This document shows, piece by piece, positions 23,091 to 32,703 of a stretch of 64,000 bases of DNA. Both the position numbers and the translations under genes were made by a program. The stretch is taken from the NCBI RefSeq assembly GCF_910592395.1, contig NC_088312.1, forward strand, positions 14,076,001 to 14,140,000. The letters run 5' to 3'. The notes below the pieces were generated by a model. That model was not told where the DNA came from and ran no database searches. It saw only the letters and a list, made by a program, of their open reading frames with translations. Every line of letters begins with the position of its first letter. Positions within the stretch are counted from its first letter, which is position 1. Origin of the DNA: Lineus longissimus. Its lineage: Eukaryota > Nemertea > Pilidiophora > Heteronemertea > Lineidae.

Positions 23091-23558
23091 ATGGAACTTG
23101 AAACTGTAACTGATACTACTCGAGCTATGCTCTCAGGACAAAGTCCGACTAAAGTTTCAATGTCTAAGAAACCTCGATCAGAGAAACAATTAGCATGGTC
23201 TAGAGAACTGGGTAGAAGATCTAAGGAATTTAAGAGGATAAAAAAGGATAAGACGACATTTAAAGTACAGGACTCTGTCCCAAAAAACAGAGTTATGGAA
23301 ACGGAGGAAGAAGAAGTAGAGGAAGAAGAACCACAATCTCAAAATACTGATGTATCACTGCGTGAATCTAGTAGTAATACTTATGTCTATGTACTAGGTT
23401 TAGGTGCCGTTATTTTAGCAGCATTTATCATGTTTAAGAAACTTCCTAAAAAAGTAAGTAAAGAGCAGCGATCAGGCTTGAATCGAGCTCTGCTCTCAGG
23501 ACAAAGTCCGAATGAAGCAGTCATGAAGGGTCAATTAGCCCTCTTGTTAAACCTGTAG
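23091..23558 (+). CDS. Polinton single-pass membrane protein, 155 aa
   Basis: A basic N-terminal region containing KQLAWSRELGRRSKEFK, a block I associate with Polinton accessory proteins, is followed by an acidic run (about residues 66-78), one hydrophobic segment (YVYVLGLGAVILAAFIMF, about 102-119) and a basic tail. Two two-hairpin repeats lie in frame, one near each end (23122-23146 and 23485-23509), both read as SGQSP. A single hairpin occurs at 23270-23280. It may be a core or membrane adaptor; this is inferred from composition only. Confidence 0.65.
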   Translation: MELETVTDTTRAMLSGQSPTKVSMSKKPRSEKQLAWSRELGRRSKEFKRIKKDKTTFKVQDSVPKNRVMETEEEEVEEEEPQSQNTDVSLRESSSNTYVYVLGLGAVILAAFIMFKKLPKKVSKEQRSGLNRALLSGQSPNEAVMKGQLALLLNL

Positions 23559-23708
23559 TTAAAGAGAAGAAATGTACTATTCCTTTAATGGAATGATCTC
23601 ATCAGGTGGTCAGACTTCGTCCTGAGAGCAGAGCTCGAGTCCGAGGTGCTTGTCTTCACCACAAGAGTTTAACTCTATTCGGACTTTGTCCTGAGAGTTT
23701 AACTCTAT
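23559..23708. repeat. Hairpin repeats in the convergent junction of the 155-aa and 320-aa genes
   Basis: Cores at 23612-23636 and 23681-23705 lie between the two stop codons, and a third (23711-23735) forms the end of the 320-aa gene. The copy at 23681 has GAGT-tta-ACTC in place of GAGC-ata-GCTC, a paired change. Confidence 0.85.
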
Positions 23709-24671
23709 TCAGACTTCGTCCTGAGAGCATAGCTCGATTCTTAACTCTAAAGAAACCTCTGTTCCTCTGAAATTAACTAGCTTACCATTCTCATCAGTGA
23801 TTTCGAATTTTATGTGATTAGTACACTTATTTATCGTTTTCTTACAATTCGGTTCGTATCGCTGCATTTTTATTTGGTCACCATCTTCTACAGGTATGAT
23901 GCAGAAAATGTTAGATGGTTTATTGTTGTAGAGGGTCTTAGCTTTGTCAACCAAATTAGCTTGCAGGAATAGATATTTCCTGTAAATGTTGAGTGGTCTT
24001 GTGGAGTAGTATTTTCCTTTCTTGGTGAATTTAGTTTGCTTAAAGCCAAACCACTCATTCACCACTGTGAGCTGTTTTTCTATCACCTCTCTTATGGTTT
24101 TTCTTATTTGAAAACCTTCTGTGTTTCTCTCAATCTTGATTTTTTCATTTTTATCTAACTTGTATACTTTCAGAGGGTACTCTTTATCCTCTGTAAGTTC
24201 AAGTGTTATGTAATTATTGTTATCACAGTAAATTTTCACATGGCTTATTCCAATTTCTTTTATGTATTTTTGCCATACCTCACAAAACTCACTTAAACTA
24301 AAATGTCGAGAGTATGGAAATGTGTATTGAGTAATGGTGTCTTTAGTTGTGGTAGATTCATTTTCCAAATACCGTTCGCAAACTTTCATGACTTCCTTTT
24401 CAAGTGTATCTGTTTCAAGTCCAGGAGCAAATAATGTCCTAAATTCATCCATACACCATAATTGTTTATCTAAGGGCTCATTTGTTGTAATTCTGGTTAT
24501 TTCGACTAGAAATGAGAAAATCCTGTCTCCCTCTGGTAGAAAATCACCTGTCCACCATGAATTGTAAAAGGTTATCGATTTCAAAGTAATGGATTTTATG
24601 TCTAATTGGTCTGTTAAGTAGTACTCAAATTTGGCTTCATTACATTCTTGTTCATTGATTATGAAGTCCAT
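23709..24671 (-). CDS. Probable second penton-like (jelly-roll) Polinton protein, 320 aa
   Basis: Convergent with the preceding gene; start context AATTAAATAG close to the ATG. I see no catalytic motif. Its C-terminal block FEITDENGKLVNFRGTEVSL lines up with IRLTDEKGDIIDLNGHNVQY in the minor capsid candidate at 33185-33952, at the same distance from the C-terminus. That suggests a paralogous beta-rich virion protein. Its last codons (ELCSQDEV) come from a hairpin repeat copy at 23711-23735. The structural role is an inference. Confidence 0.6.
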   Translation of the reverse strand: MDFIINEQECNEAKFEYYLTDQLDIKSITLKSITFYNSWWTGDFLPEGDRIFSFLVEITRITTNEPLDKQLWCMDEFRTLFAPGLETDTLEKEVMKVCERYLENESTTTKDTITQYTFPYSRHFSLSEFCEVWQKYIKEIGISHVKIYCDNNNYITLELTEDKEYPLKVYKLDKNEKIKIERNTEGFQIRKTIREVIEKQLTVVNEWFGFKQTKFTKKGKYYSTRPLNIYRKYLFLQANLVDKAKTLYNNKPSNIFCIIPVEDGDQIKMQRYEPNCKKTINKCTNHIKFEITDENGKLVNFRGTEVSLELRIELCSQDEV

Positions 24672-24727
24672 TTCTATTTAATTCAAGAGATTTATTGAAT
24701 TTAATAAATTTTAATCTAATAAACAGA

Positions 24728-27700
24728 ATGACTGATAAGAATCAGAAAATACTTTGCACTACATGTGACAAGTACATATCCTACAATAATATGGCTATTC
24801 ACAGGAGAACCAAAGGTCACTTAAGTAAATTAAATCCGGATTATGTCCCTATTGCTCAACCCCGAGCCCCATCACTGATCCCTAAAACTATGGATAAGAA
24901 ACTTGCATTTGAGGAAAATGAGCTAGATGGCATAAAGAAAGTGAGTGGAATAGAAATAGTAAAACAATTTGGAAAGCCTGTAGTCACCATTAGTTTGAAG
25001 ATTGACAGAGAAGCTAAACAAGTGTATGAATACAGAGATAAATTAGAGGAGGTATTATTTCAACTCAATGATTACCATCACAAAATTAGCATATCAGTAT
25101 TTGCTCAGTTTGATCGACCTTTGGTCGAAGAGCAGAGCATTGATCGTCAAGGTGAAAGTGTTACACACCCCATTCAGTCTCCAATGGAAAGCATAATTTC
25201 AAGGAACCAGGCAATTTATGCCATAACCAACCAGTTAAACTACATTAAGACACAGATTGAGGAAAGGTACTTTCAAGGTTCTGGACTTACTTTAAATAAA
25301 ATAGAGTCTTGTAACATGACCATCTGTTCTTACAAGAGGTGTAAAGGTGGTCATTACACTAAATTACCATTTAAAACAAAAGCAGTAATAAATGTGGAAT
25401 CAAATGACAATAAATGTTTTCTCTGGTCTTTATTGGCCGCTAAATATCTGAAAGAAAATCCAGAGACGGACTTTGTCCTGAGAGCAGAGCTCGAGAGTAC
25501 ATTAAATATTACTACCGATATGCTACAAATGACTTCGTCACGAGAACAGAGTTCGAAAACTACTGATATCAAAATCAAATCATTTCCTGTATGTATTCAA
25601 AAGGATATTCCTAAGATAGAGAGTGATAATAATCTCAAAATTAATGTGTTTAAATTGCAGAATGAATCGGCTAAGAGCACCTGTGAGGCAAAACTAGAAC
25701 CTCTCTACCTGTCCAAGAATTATGATGATGATGATGTCATCGATCTGCTGTATTTCAAGGACCATTTCATGTACATAAGAGACATCAATCTTTTCTTCAG
25801 GACACTAGCTCATAGAGTGTATCTTTGCAGGAGATGCATGAATTACTTTTACAGGAAGTCAACACTAGATAAGCATAAAAAGAAATGTGGAGAACACGAT
25901 TACTGTAAGATTACTTTGCCTCCACCTAACAGTAAATGGTCACAAATTAAATTTGAAAAACACTCATTCAAAAATAGAGTTCCGTTTGTGATCTATGCTG
26001 ATTTCGAAGCGATAAGCACAACAGTCAATGATAACACAACTCAGACAGATACCACTGTTACCACTAAAAAACTTTTTAAACAAAATGCATCAGCTGTTGG
26101 TGTTTATGTTCACTCAGACTACACACACCTTTACAGTAGCCAGTATGTGTCTCACAGGGGTGCTGATGTTGTAGATGTGTTCTGTAATTGGTTAATCAGG
26201 ATGGAAGAACAATTCTCTAATTTATTGAACTGTAACTTTCCTCTAACAATGACAGATGAAGACTGGCATAAATATCAATTAGAAACACATTGTTACTATT
26301 GTAATCAACCTTTGGGATATGACAAGGTCAAGGATCATGATCACTACTGTGGTAGATATCGAGGTGCTGCTCACAACTCGTGTAATTTGAATGAAAAGAA
26401 AGCTATGTTTGTTCCAGTGTTTTTTCACAATCTCAGTAATTACGATTCTCACTTATTTATTAAAGAATTAATGACTAAGCTACCGAAGTACAAGAAACTG
26501 AAAATACTTGCCAAAACATCAGAGGAATACATTTCATTTCAGTTCGGTTGTTTTAGGTTTTTGGACTCGTACAGATTCCTGCAGTCCAGTTTAGACAACA
26601 TAACCAAATCAATGTTGGATGATGATTTTAAAATTACCAGACAGCTGTTCCCAAATACCACTGACTTTAAGCTATTGAGGAAGAAGGGTTCAGTACCTTA
26701 CTCTTTTTACACATCACATGAAAGCTACAATGTTACTTACCTAGAAAAGTCTATGTTTTTTGACGAATTGAAAAATGAAATGGCACCTGATTCTGCCTAT
26801 GATGAGGCTAAGGTAATATGGGATCATTTCAAGATCAGGAATCACGGTGAGTTCATTGACCTCTACCTCAAAACTGATGTGATCCTTTTAGCTGATTTAT
26901 TTGAGAAATTCAGGGATGTCAATTTGAACTACTTTCAGATAGATCCATGTCACTGTTACTCGGCACCAGGCCTAACCTGGCAAGCTGGTTTGAAGTACAC
27001 AGGAATAAACCTAGAACTACTGACTGATACCAACATCTAACTTACTTTTGAGAAAGCAATACGAGGTGGAATTTCGGGTGTTATGGGAACAACACATGTT
27101 AAGGCAGATGAACACCACAAACTACTCTACGTAGACGCAAATAATCTCTACGGCTGGTCCATGATGGAACCTCAACCCTATGGTAGTTTTGAAATGATAG
27201 ATATTGATCCACTCGAGCTATGCTCTCAGGACAAAGTCCGACTTAACATGAATGTTATCAGTAAAGAGCAGATTATGGCAATTCCAAGTGATAGTGAAGT
27301 AGGCTACTTCTTAGAGGTTGATTTGGAGTATCCAGGAAATATTAAATTTAAGTCAAGGAACTTTCCATTCTGTCCCGAATCTCTCTTTATTGAAGATGAT
27401 GAATTAAGTCCTTACCAGAGAGAGTTACTGGGCGATGATAAAAGATCAAATGTAGAGAAACTAATACTAACACAAAAGGATAAAACTAATTACATAGTGC
27501 ATTACAGAATGCTACAATTTTACCTCAAGCACGGAATGGTACTTAAGAGGGTTCATTCAGTGATAAGCTTTAAACAATCAAAGTGGTTAGCACCATACAT
27601 TGATTTTAACACTAAAAGACGTATGGATTCTAAGACTGATTTTGAGAAAGACTATTTTAAGCTCATGAATAATGCGTTCTACGGAAAGACTTGTGAGAAT

Positions 27701-28462
27701 GTAAGGAACAGGGTTGAAATTGAATTTGTATCGGACGGGGAGAGAGCCAGGAATGTAATGGCCAATCCCAGGTTTTCATCGATATGCGTATTTGACGAAC
27801 ATAATGCTGCTATTAGCATGAGGAAAACATCAATGAAATTCAACAAACCAATCTACATAGGAGCTTCAGTACTTGAATTGTCTAAATTATTAATGTATGA
27901 ATTCTATTATGAAGTTCTTCAACCGTACTTTGGTGAGAAAAATATTGAACTGCTGTATCTAGATACAGATTCCTTTGTACTTAACATTAATACTGATGAC
28001 TTAACTAAAGACTTAAAGGAGTTGAAACACTATTTTGACTTCAGTAATTATCCAAAAGATCATACACTCTATGACACCAGTAAGAAGAAGGTACCAGGCT
28101 ACTTTAAGGATGAGCTAGGAGGAGTAGAGATGACTGAATTCATTGCCCTGAGAAGTAAGATGTACGCTTACAGGACAAAAGATTACGATTCTAAGAAATT
28201 GAAGGGTATTGCCAAGAATGTAGTAAGGAGAAATATCTCATTTGATGACTATGTTGATTGTCTTGAAAAGAATAGGTCATTTTACCACAAGATGAGACAC
28301 TTAAGATCAGATAAACACCAAATCTATTTGGAAGAAGTTGACAAAAAAAGCCTCAGTCCTTTTGATGACAAGAGGTTCATACTTGAAGATGGAATAAGCA
28401 CCTTACCATTTGGAATGTATTATGAAGGCTACATAGATTACAGCGATTCAAACTTCGCTTGA
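24728..28462 (+). pseudogene. POLB: Protein-primed family B DNA polymerase, one in-frame stop
   Basis: Replicative polymerase of the element. Order of motifs: an N-terminal C2H2-like finger (CTTCDKY...H), Exo I YADFEA (about residue 422), an Endo VII/HNH-like zinc insert CYYCNQPL with HDH (about 521), Exo II HNLSNYDSH (about 566), pol motif A DANNLYG (about 802), motif B KLMNNAFYGK (about 977) and motif C YLDTDS (about 1075). The ATG at 24728 gives the likely start. A TAA at 27038-27040 lies in frame between the exonuclease and polymerase halves. No frameshift accompanies it, so the lesion is a single nonsense change or needs readthrough. Three hairpin-repeat copies (25468-25492, 25530-25554, 27215-27239), plus a decayed one at 25116-25140, are embedded in frame. 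Confidence 0.95.
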
Positions 28463-28566
28463 GTCGAGCTTTGCACTCTGGACCTTGTCCTAGTCGGACT
28501 TCGTCCTGAGAGCATAGCTCGAGTGCAAAATCTTTATTCGGACTTTGTCCTGAGAGCATAGCTCGA
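28463..28566. repeat. Cluster of three two-hairpin repeats between convergent POLB and the 292-aa gene
   Basis: Cores at 28466-28490 (one stem mismatch), 28496-28520 and 28540-28564 fill the whole gap between the POLB stop and the 292-aa gene's 3' end. The first is in plus orientation and the next two in minus. They could form transcript 3'-end structures on either strand. Confidence 0.85.
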
Positions 28567-29445
28567 TTAAACTAATGAATAGGGTGGTGCTGATGGTAGT
28601 GTTACTTGGTGAAATTCATCCCTAACACCAAAGTAATGATAATAGTGATAGTGATACACCACATTAGGATTAGGACTATTTAGTCCGACTTCGTCTTGAG
28701 AGCATAGCTCGAGTCGAACTTTGTTCTCGGGACCTTGTCCTAGTCCGACTTCGTCTTGAGAGCATAGCTCGAGTCCTGTTTGATTTACTGAACTTTTAGT
28801 TTTTCTAGCATCTCTGTCTGTGCTAGTTTTTTTTCCTTCTTCTAAAAAAGTCTTCTTTAAAGACTCTACATCAACAGCTGAACTTGCCTCCCTTTGTTTT
28901 TTCCTAATGGCATTTTTCATCGAAATGTATTTCTCCTTCTCCTTGAGAATCAAAGTAAACTCATCTGTAGATATGTGAGAATCGGTTAAGGCTTTACTAA
29001 CCAAATCATTGATTGTGTTCAGTTTTGAAATTGCCAACATTCTGATATTCTCATGCTTTTCAATTTTCTTAAGAATATTCTTTTTCTCCCAGCCTAAGGC
29101 TGATGAAATAATGGCACTACCTATTGTTACGCCACCCAAAGCTAAGCCTATCGGTGCCGTGATGACACCAGCTAGAGCAGAAACACCAACAGATCCGGCT
29201 GCTACGCTACTTAAATTAAGGAAGTGGCTAATGCCAGTAATTACGCTAAATGCTTTTTTGTACTTTGAAAATATCTTTCTTCTAAATTCAATCTCGCTTT
29301 CTAAGAAACTCTTAACATCACATATTTGTTGTAGTCTGAAAGCCTGAGGGTTACTTTCTGTATGCTTTTCAGACCTTTCATAGTTTAATTGACTTTCAGA
29401 GTTTAAATTACTTAAATCTGGATAAACCTTTTTGTCTCCATCCAT
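28567..29445 (-). CDS. Conserved Polinton protein, 292 aa, glycine-rich membrane region
   Basis: Start context TAATTAAATG. A helical N-terminal part precedes a Gly/Ala-rich hydrophobic region (about residues 70-115, e.g. SVAAGSVGVSALAGVITAP) that could insert in a membrane. A conserved helical block follows (SKLNTINDLVSKAL, then DEFTLI.KEKEKY). I recall this arrangement from other metazoan Polinton proteins. Two hairpin repeats with intact or near-intact stems (28716-28740 and neighbours) encode ELCSQDEV twice. After a His/Tyr-rich stretch the protein ends in PSAPPY, which contains a PSAP tetrapeptide. Function unknown; a membrane-active virion component is possible. Confidence 0.75.
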   Translation of the reverse strand: MDGDKKVYPDLSNLNSESQLNYERSEKHTESNPQAFRLQQICDVKSFLESEIEFRRKIFSKYKKAFSVITGISHFLNLSSVAAGSVGVSALAGVITAPIGLALGGVTIGSAIISSALGWEKKNILKKIEKHENIRMLAISKLNTINDLVSKALTDSHISTDEFTLILKEKEKYISMKNAIRKKQREASSAVDVESLKKTFLEEGKKTSTDRDARKTKSSVNQTGLELCSQDEVGLGQGPENKVRLELCSQDEVGLNSPNPNVVYHYHYYHYFGVRDEFHQVTLPSAPPYSLV

Positions 29446-29449
29446 TTAA

Positions 29450-29701
29450 TTAGTGGGAATAACTAGAATCAGTTGTTCTGTCATTTCTAGTGTTTAGTGT
29501 TGATCTTGCAGACACTACAGGTTTTTGAAGTACATTAAATTTTAAAGGTTTTTCTGACCCAGCAGGCCCAGCAGGTTTTAAAGGTTTTTCGGGACCAGGC
29601 TCCAACTTTGACTCTACTTCTGCCTCTAATTCTCTATGAAATCGTTCTAATCTTTTTTTCCAATTACGTGGTCGTTTTGTGTAACCCCAAGTTCTATTCA
29701 T
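29450..29701 (-). CDS. Small basic Polinton protein, 83 aa
   Basis: Start context TTAATTAAATG; it ends 4 bp before the next minus-strand gene. The N-terminus is strongly basic (KRPRNWKKRLERFHREL) with a duplicated EKPLK motif in the middle. Size and charge would suit a DNA-binding core protein, but no family is recognised. Confidence 0.6.
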   Translation of the reverse strand: MNRTWGYTKRPRNWKKRLERFHRELEAEVESKLEPGPEKPLKPAGPAGSEKPLKFNVLQKPVVSARSTLNTRNDRTTDSSYSH

Positions 29702-29720
29702 TTAATTAAGTAAAATAAAA

Positions 29721-30830
29721 TCAATTCACTGCAAAGAGTAAATTTCTTTCAAGTCTATTATTCAACTTAATCATCTCGTTTATGATTTCTGTCTGACTAC
29801 ATATGTTAATGTTCTGGTTCATTCTCATGTTATTATTTAAATTCGATAATCTATCAAGCAGAATCATATTTTCATCACGAAGATAATCCCCGAAATGCTG
29901 TGATATCACTATTTTCCAATTTGGTATTACATCCTGGTCTCGAAAGACAAACCAGTTTTCACTTCTCATCTTTACCATGAAATCCATTGACCTATCCAAT
30001 TGATCCTTAAATAGTGTGTAGTCTACTTTAGCACTCTTCTGTCTGTTTTCTGTCTTTTCCATTGGTCTCATGTTAAACCAAGCAAAGCACAGTTCAGGTT
30101 TATCTTTGAATTCCTTGATTGGTAAGACATGGTCCAACTCTTCTTCTTCTATTCGAACTCTGTTCTCGGGACTTTGTCCTATTGGAGATAGACTCCTCTG
30201 GTACTCTAACCACTGATGGAAGAAACTGTCTGTACATCCTAGATTAAATGAGGAATTACCGTTACACTCTCCCTTAGAAATGCGGTTTAGACCAACTCTA
30301 ATTTTGTGTCTGTCTCTATTACCATTTTGGTCAAGGTAATCCTTTTTGTAATATGAGTTAAAACATGATCTGCAGTTACCTCTATTTCCGTTTTTACCAA
30401 ATTCACCATCACTTAGTAATTTAATTTCATAACATTTATTACATCCCTTGATTTTACTTGAACCACATTCTTTACAGTAATCAAGTAGTTTATTACGCCT
30501 GTTCTTTTCAAAATTAATTTCAGGTTTCTTTTCACAGCACTTAACACAATAAATTGTAGGTTGATTTTCCATGTTTTGATTCATCATATTATTCTGATTT
30601 TCCATGTTTTGATTTTCCATGTTTTGATTTAACATAATCTGATTTAAGATAAACTGATTTATCATATTTTGATTTAACATAATCTGATTTATCATATTTT
30701 GATTTAACATATTATTTTGATGCAAATAATACAAAAACTTCTGAATATTTTGATTCATCATACCATTTTGATTCATCATATTATCATGATTCATCATACC
30801 ATTTTGATTATCAAATATTGCTCCCTCCAT
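29721..30830 (-). CDS. Polinton zinc-ribbon / HNH-like protein with MNQN repeats, 369 aa
   Basis: Residues about 10-90 are a degenerate repeat of MNQN/LNQNM units. Three CxxC pairs follow (CVKC, CKEC, CNKC, CRSC), then an HNH-like core: LDHVLPIKEF (about residue 240) with NMRPMEKTENRQKS downstream. The D-H and N positions fit HNH nucleases found in large DNA viruses and phages. A two-hairpin repeat (30155-30179) is in frame just before the HNH core and read as GQSPENRV. Predicted nuclease; activity not demonstrated. Confidence 0.65.
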   Translation of the reverse strand: MEGAIFDNQNGMMNHDNMMNQNGMMNQNIQKFLYYLHQNNMLNQNMINQIMLNQNMINQFILNQIMLNQNMENQNMENQNNMMNQNMENQPTIYCVKCCEKKPEINFEKNRRNKLLDYCKECGSSKIKGCNKCYEIKLLSDGEFGKNGNRGNCRSCFNSYYKKDYLDQNGNRDRHKIRVGLNRISKGECNGNSSFNLGCTDSFFHQWLEYQRSLSPIGQSPENRVRIEEEELDHVLPIKEFKDKPELCFAWFNMRPMEKTENRQKSAKVDYTLFKDQLDRSMDFMVKMRSENWFVFRDQDVIPNWKIVISQHFGDYLRDENMILLDRLSNLNNNMRMNQNINICSQTEIINEMIKLNNRLERNLLFAVN

Positions 30831-30918
30831 TTCTTTCTTTATTTAGTAGGACATTTTTTTTTTAAATTACGTTTTTCGAACTTGTTCTTGTGACTTAAGT
30901 CACTTTAGAGACTTTATT

Positions 30919-32044
30919 TCATTTCAATGATTTGATATCAGAAACTGGTAACCATTCATTGAACTTATCACTGTAACCCTTCCACTTCACTAATCCGTAT
31001 TTCTTGCCTTTACTGGTCTTGTACCTTAGGATTTTCTCGATCTTGTACTCTAGCTGGTCAGGATTAGGAACATAGCTCAATTCCTCTTCATAGAAATATC
31101 CTTGAATTTCTTCTTTGTGGTAATCCTCAAGCTTGTAGACGATAGGGTGAGTAAAGATGATCTGTTTGATTTGGAACACCTCCTCAGTGTAGTTGGGCAT
31201 GTAACCTTTACCGAAAATGGACTTGTACTTTGAAATTCTTACACTGTCACCTACTTTGTACTTTGGATCACCAAATGTCTCTTTGAGGTGAAGACCGTAA
31301 AGATTGTACCACACTGTTCCTTCGTTTTCCATCTTTCTGGCGTCTACAGGTTTCATACCATATCATTGATGAGTGAAATGTGTTATTGTAGCCGCTGACC
31401 AGGTCATCCAGAACGTCAATCCACTTGTCAGTCTCCTTAGCGGTGAAATAACGCCACATTTTTTCTTTAAGGGTTCTATTGAATCTCTCTACTACTGCTG
31501 CCTTCTTATCAGATTTTGTGGAGAACCATTCTATGTCATTTTCTGTTAAGAGTTCCTTGAAGTGTTTGTTGTAAAATTCTGTACCGTCATCAAACTGGAT
31601 TTTCGTTGGTTTTGCTTCCTCAAATATCACTTTAAATGCATCTCTGATTTCTTCTCCCCTCTTACTCTTAACTGCTAGAGCCCAAGAAAAACGACTAAAT
31701 AGATCTATGACTGTTAAAATGAATCTGAAACCCTTATTCATACTCTCGAATTTCTGCATGTCAACCAGATCAGCTTGCCACTGTTGATCGATGTACGATA
31801 CCATTGTCTTCCTGAAGGTGAATTTCTTAATGGCCGGTTTGTGTAGTTGGTGAGTTGGTAGTGTTTCTAGAAATTCTTTCACTTCTTTTTGTTTAATAAG
31901 TTTTCCTGAGCTCTGCTCTCGTGACGAAGTCATATCTTCCTTGACCTGTTTCCAGATTTTACTCAAAGAACTGTAAGCCACGGGACTCTCGGGGTCGTAG
32001 TACAAATCCCTTAGATACTGCTGTGTGTCATCCTTTACATCCAT
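30919..32044 (-). pseudogene. INT: Polinton retroviral-type integrase with chromodomain, one frameshift
   Basis: The N-terminal part (31268-32044) has the DDE core: D92 (WQADLVD), D152 (FDDGTEF) and E186 (VVERFNR), with 33 residues between the last two. The downstream part (30919-31356) has the SH3-like region (YKVGDSVRI) and a C-terminal chromodomain (YGLVKWKGY....NEWLP). The two parts are in different frames; the shift lies around 31350-31365. A hairpin repeat (31908-31932) is in frame near residues 38-46 and read as TSSREQSS. It would insert the element DNA; the frameshift should inactivate this copy. It starts 4 bp from the divergent ATPase gene across a palindromic CATTTAAATG. Confidence 0.93.
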
Positions 32045-32048
32045 TTAA

Positions 32049-32669
32049 ATGAGTGAAGTATTTATTTACGAGCCACACAATATGTTAATTTCTGGTGTTA
32101 CCAATTGTGGTAAGACATATTTTGCCCTTGACCTCTTAGAAAAGGAGTATCGGCACAAGTTCCAGAACATAGTCATTTTCTGTCCAACATATTTCAACAA
32201 TAAGACATATGAAAGGAAATGGATTTACCAAGACAAGAACGTCTACATAGTTAATCCCGAAGCTGTGGCCAGTAATTTGGACCTTGTGCTTCAGTTTGCT
32301 ACTCTGACCTTTGCTGGTTCTAACACATTATTCCTAATTGATGACTGTGCTAATTTGAGAGACACAAAAAAGAAGGTGTCCGAGTTATGTAATCTTGCCT
32401 TTTCCGGCAGGCACTACAATCTCACTGTTTGGTTACTAGTTCAGAAGTACAATTCAGTTGTCAAGGACTACAGAGAGAACATAAGAATTTTAGTATTATT
32501 TTTTAATAAGGATGAATCAGCCATGAAAGATGCCTTAGAAGAAAACAGTGTTATTCCTAAGGAGAAAAGACAGTACTACATAGAAGAACTTAAGATGAAA
32601 AAAGGATCAAAACTGATCATTAGACTACAACATCCATTTGGATTTACTCTTTCCCATCAAAAATCTTAG
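32049..32669 (+). CDS. ATP: A32-like FtsK/HerA-family DNA-packaging ATPase, 206 aa
   Basis: Walker A GVTNCGKT (about residues 17-24) and Walker B TLFLIDD (about 91-97) are intact. The short length and NMLISG start match Polinton/virophage packaging ATPases, which load DNA into capsids. Divergent from INT, sharing a short promoter region around CATTTAAATG. The frame is intact to 32669. Two single GGAC-tgt-GTCC hairpins lie just past its stop. Confidence 0.93.
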   Translation: MSEVFIYEPHNMLISGVTNCGKTYFALDLLEKEYRHKFQNIVIFCPTYFNNKTYERKWIYQDKNVYIVNPEAVASNLDLVLQFATLTFAGSNTLFLIDDCANLRDTKKKVSELCNLAFSGRHYNLTVWLLVQKYNSVVKDYRENIRILVLFFNKDESAMKDALEENSVIPKEKRQYYIEELKMKKGSKLIIRLQHPFGFTLSHQKS

Positions 32670-32703
32670 TCCCACTTCTGATCATCAGGACTGTGTCCGA
32701 TCA

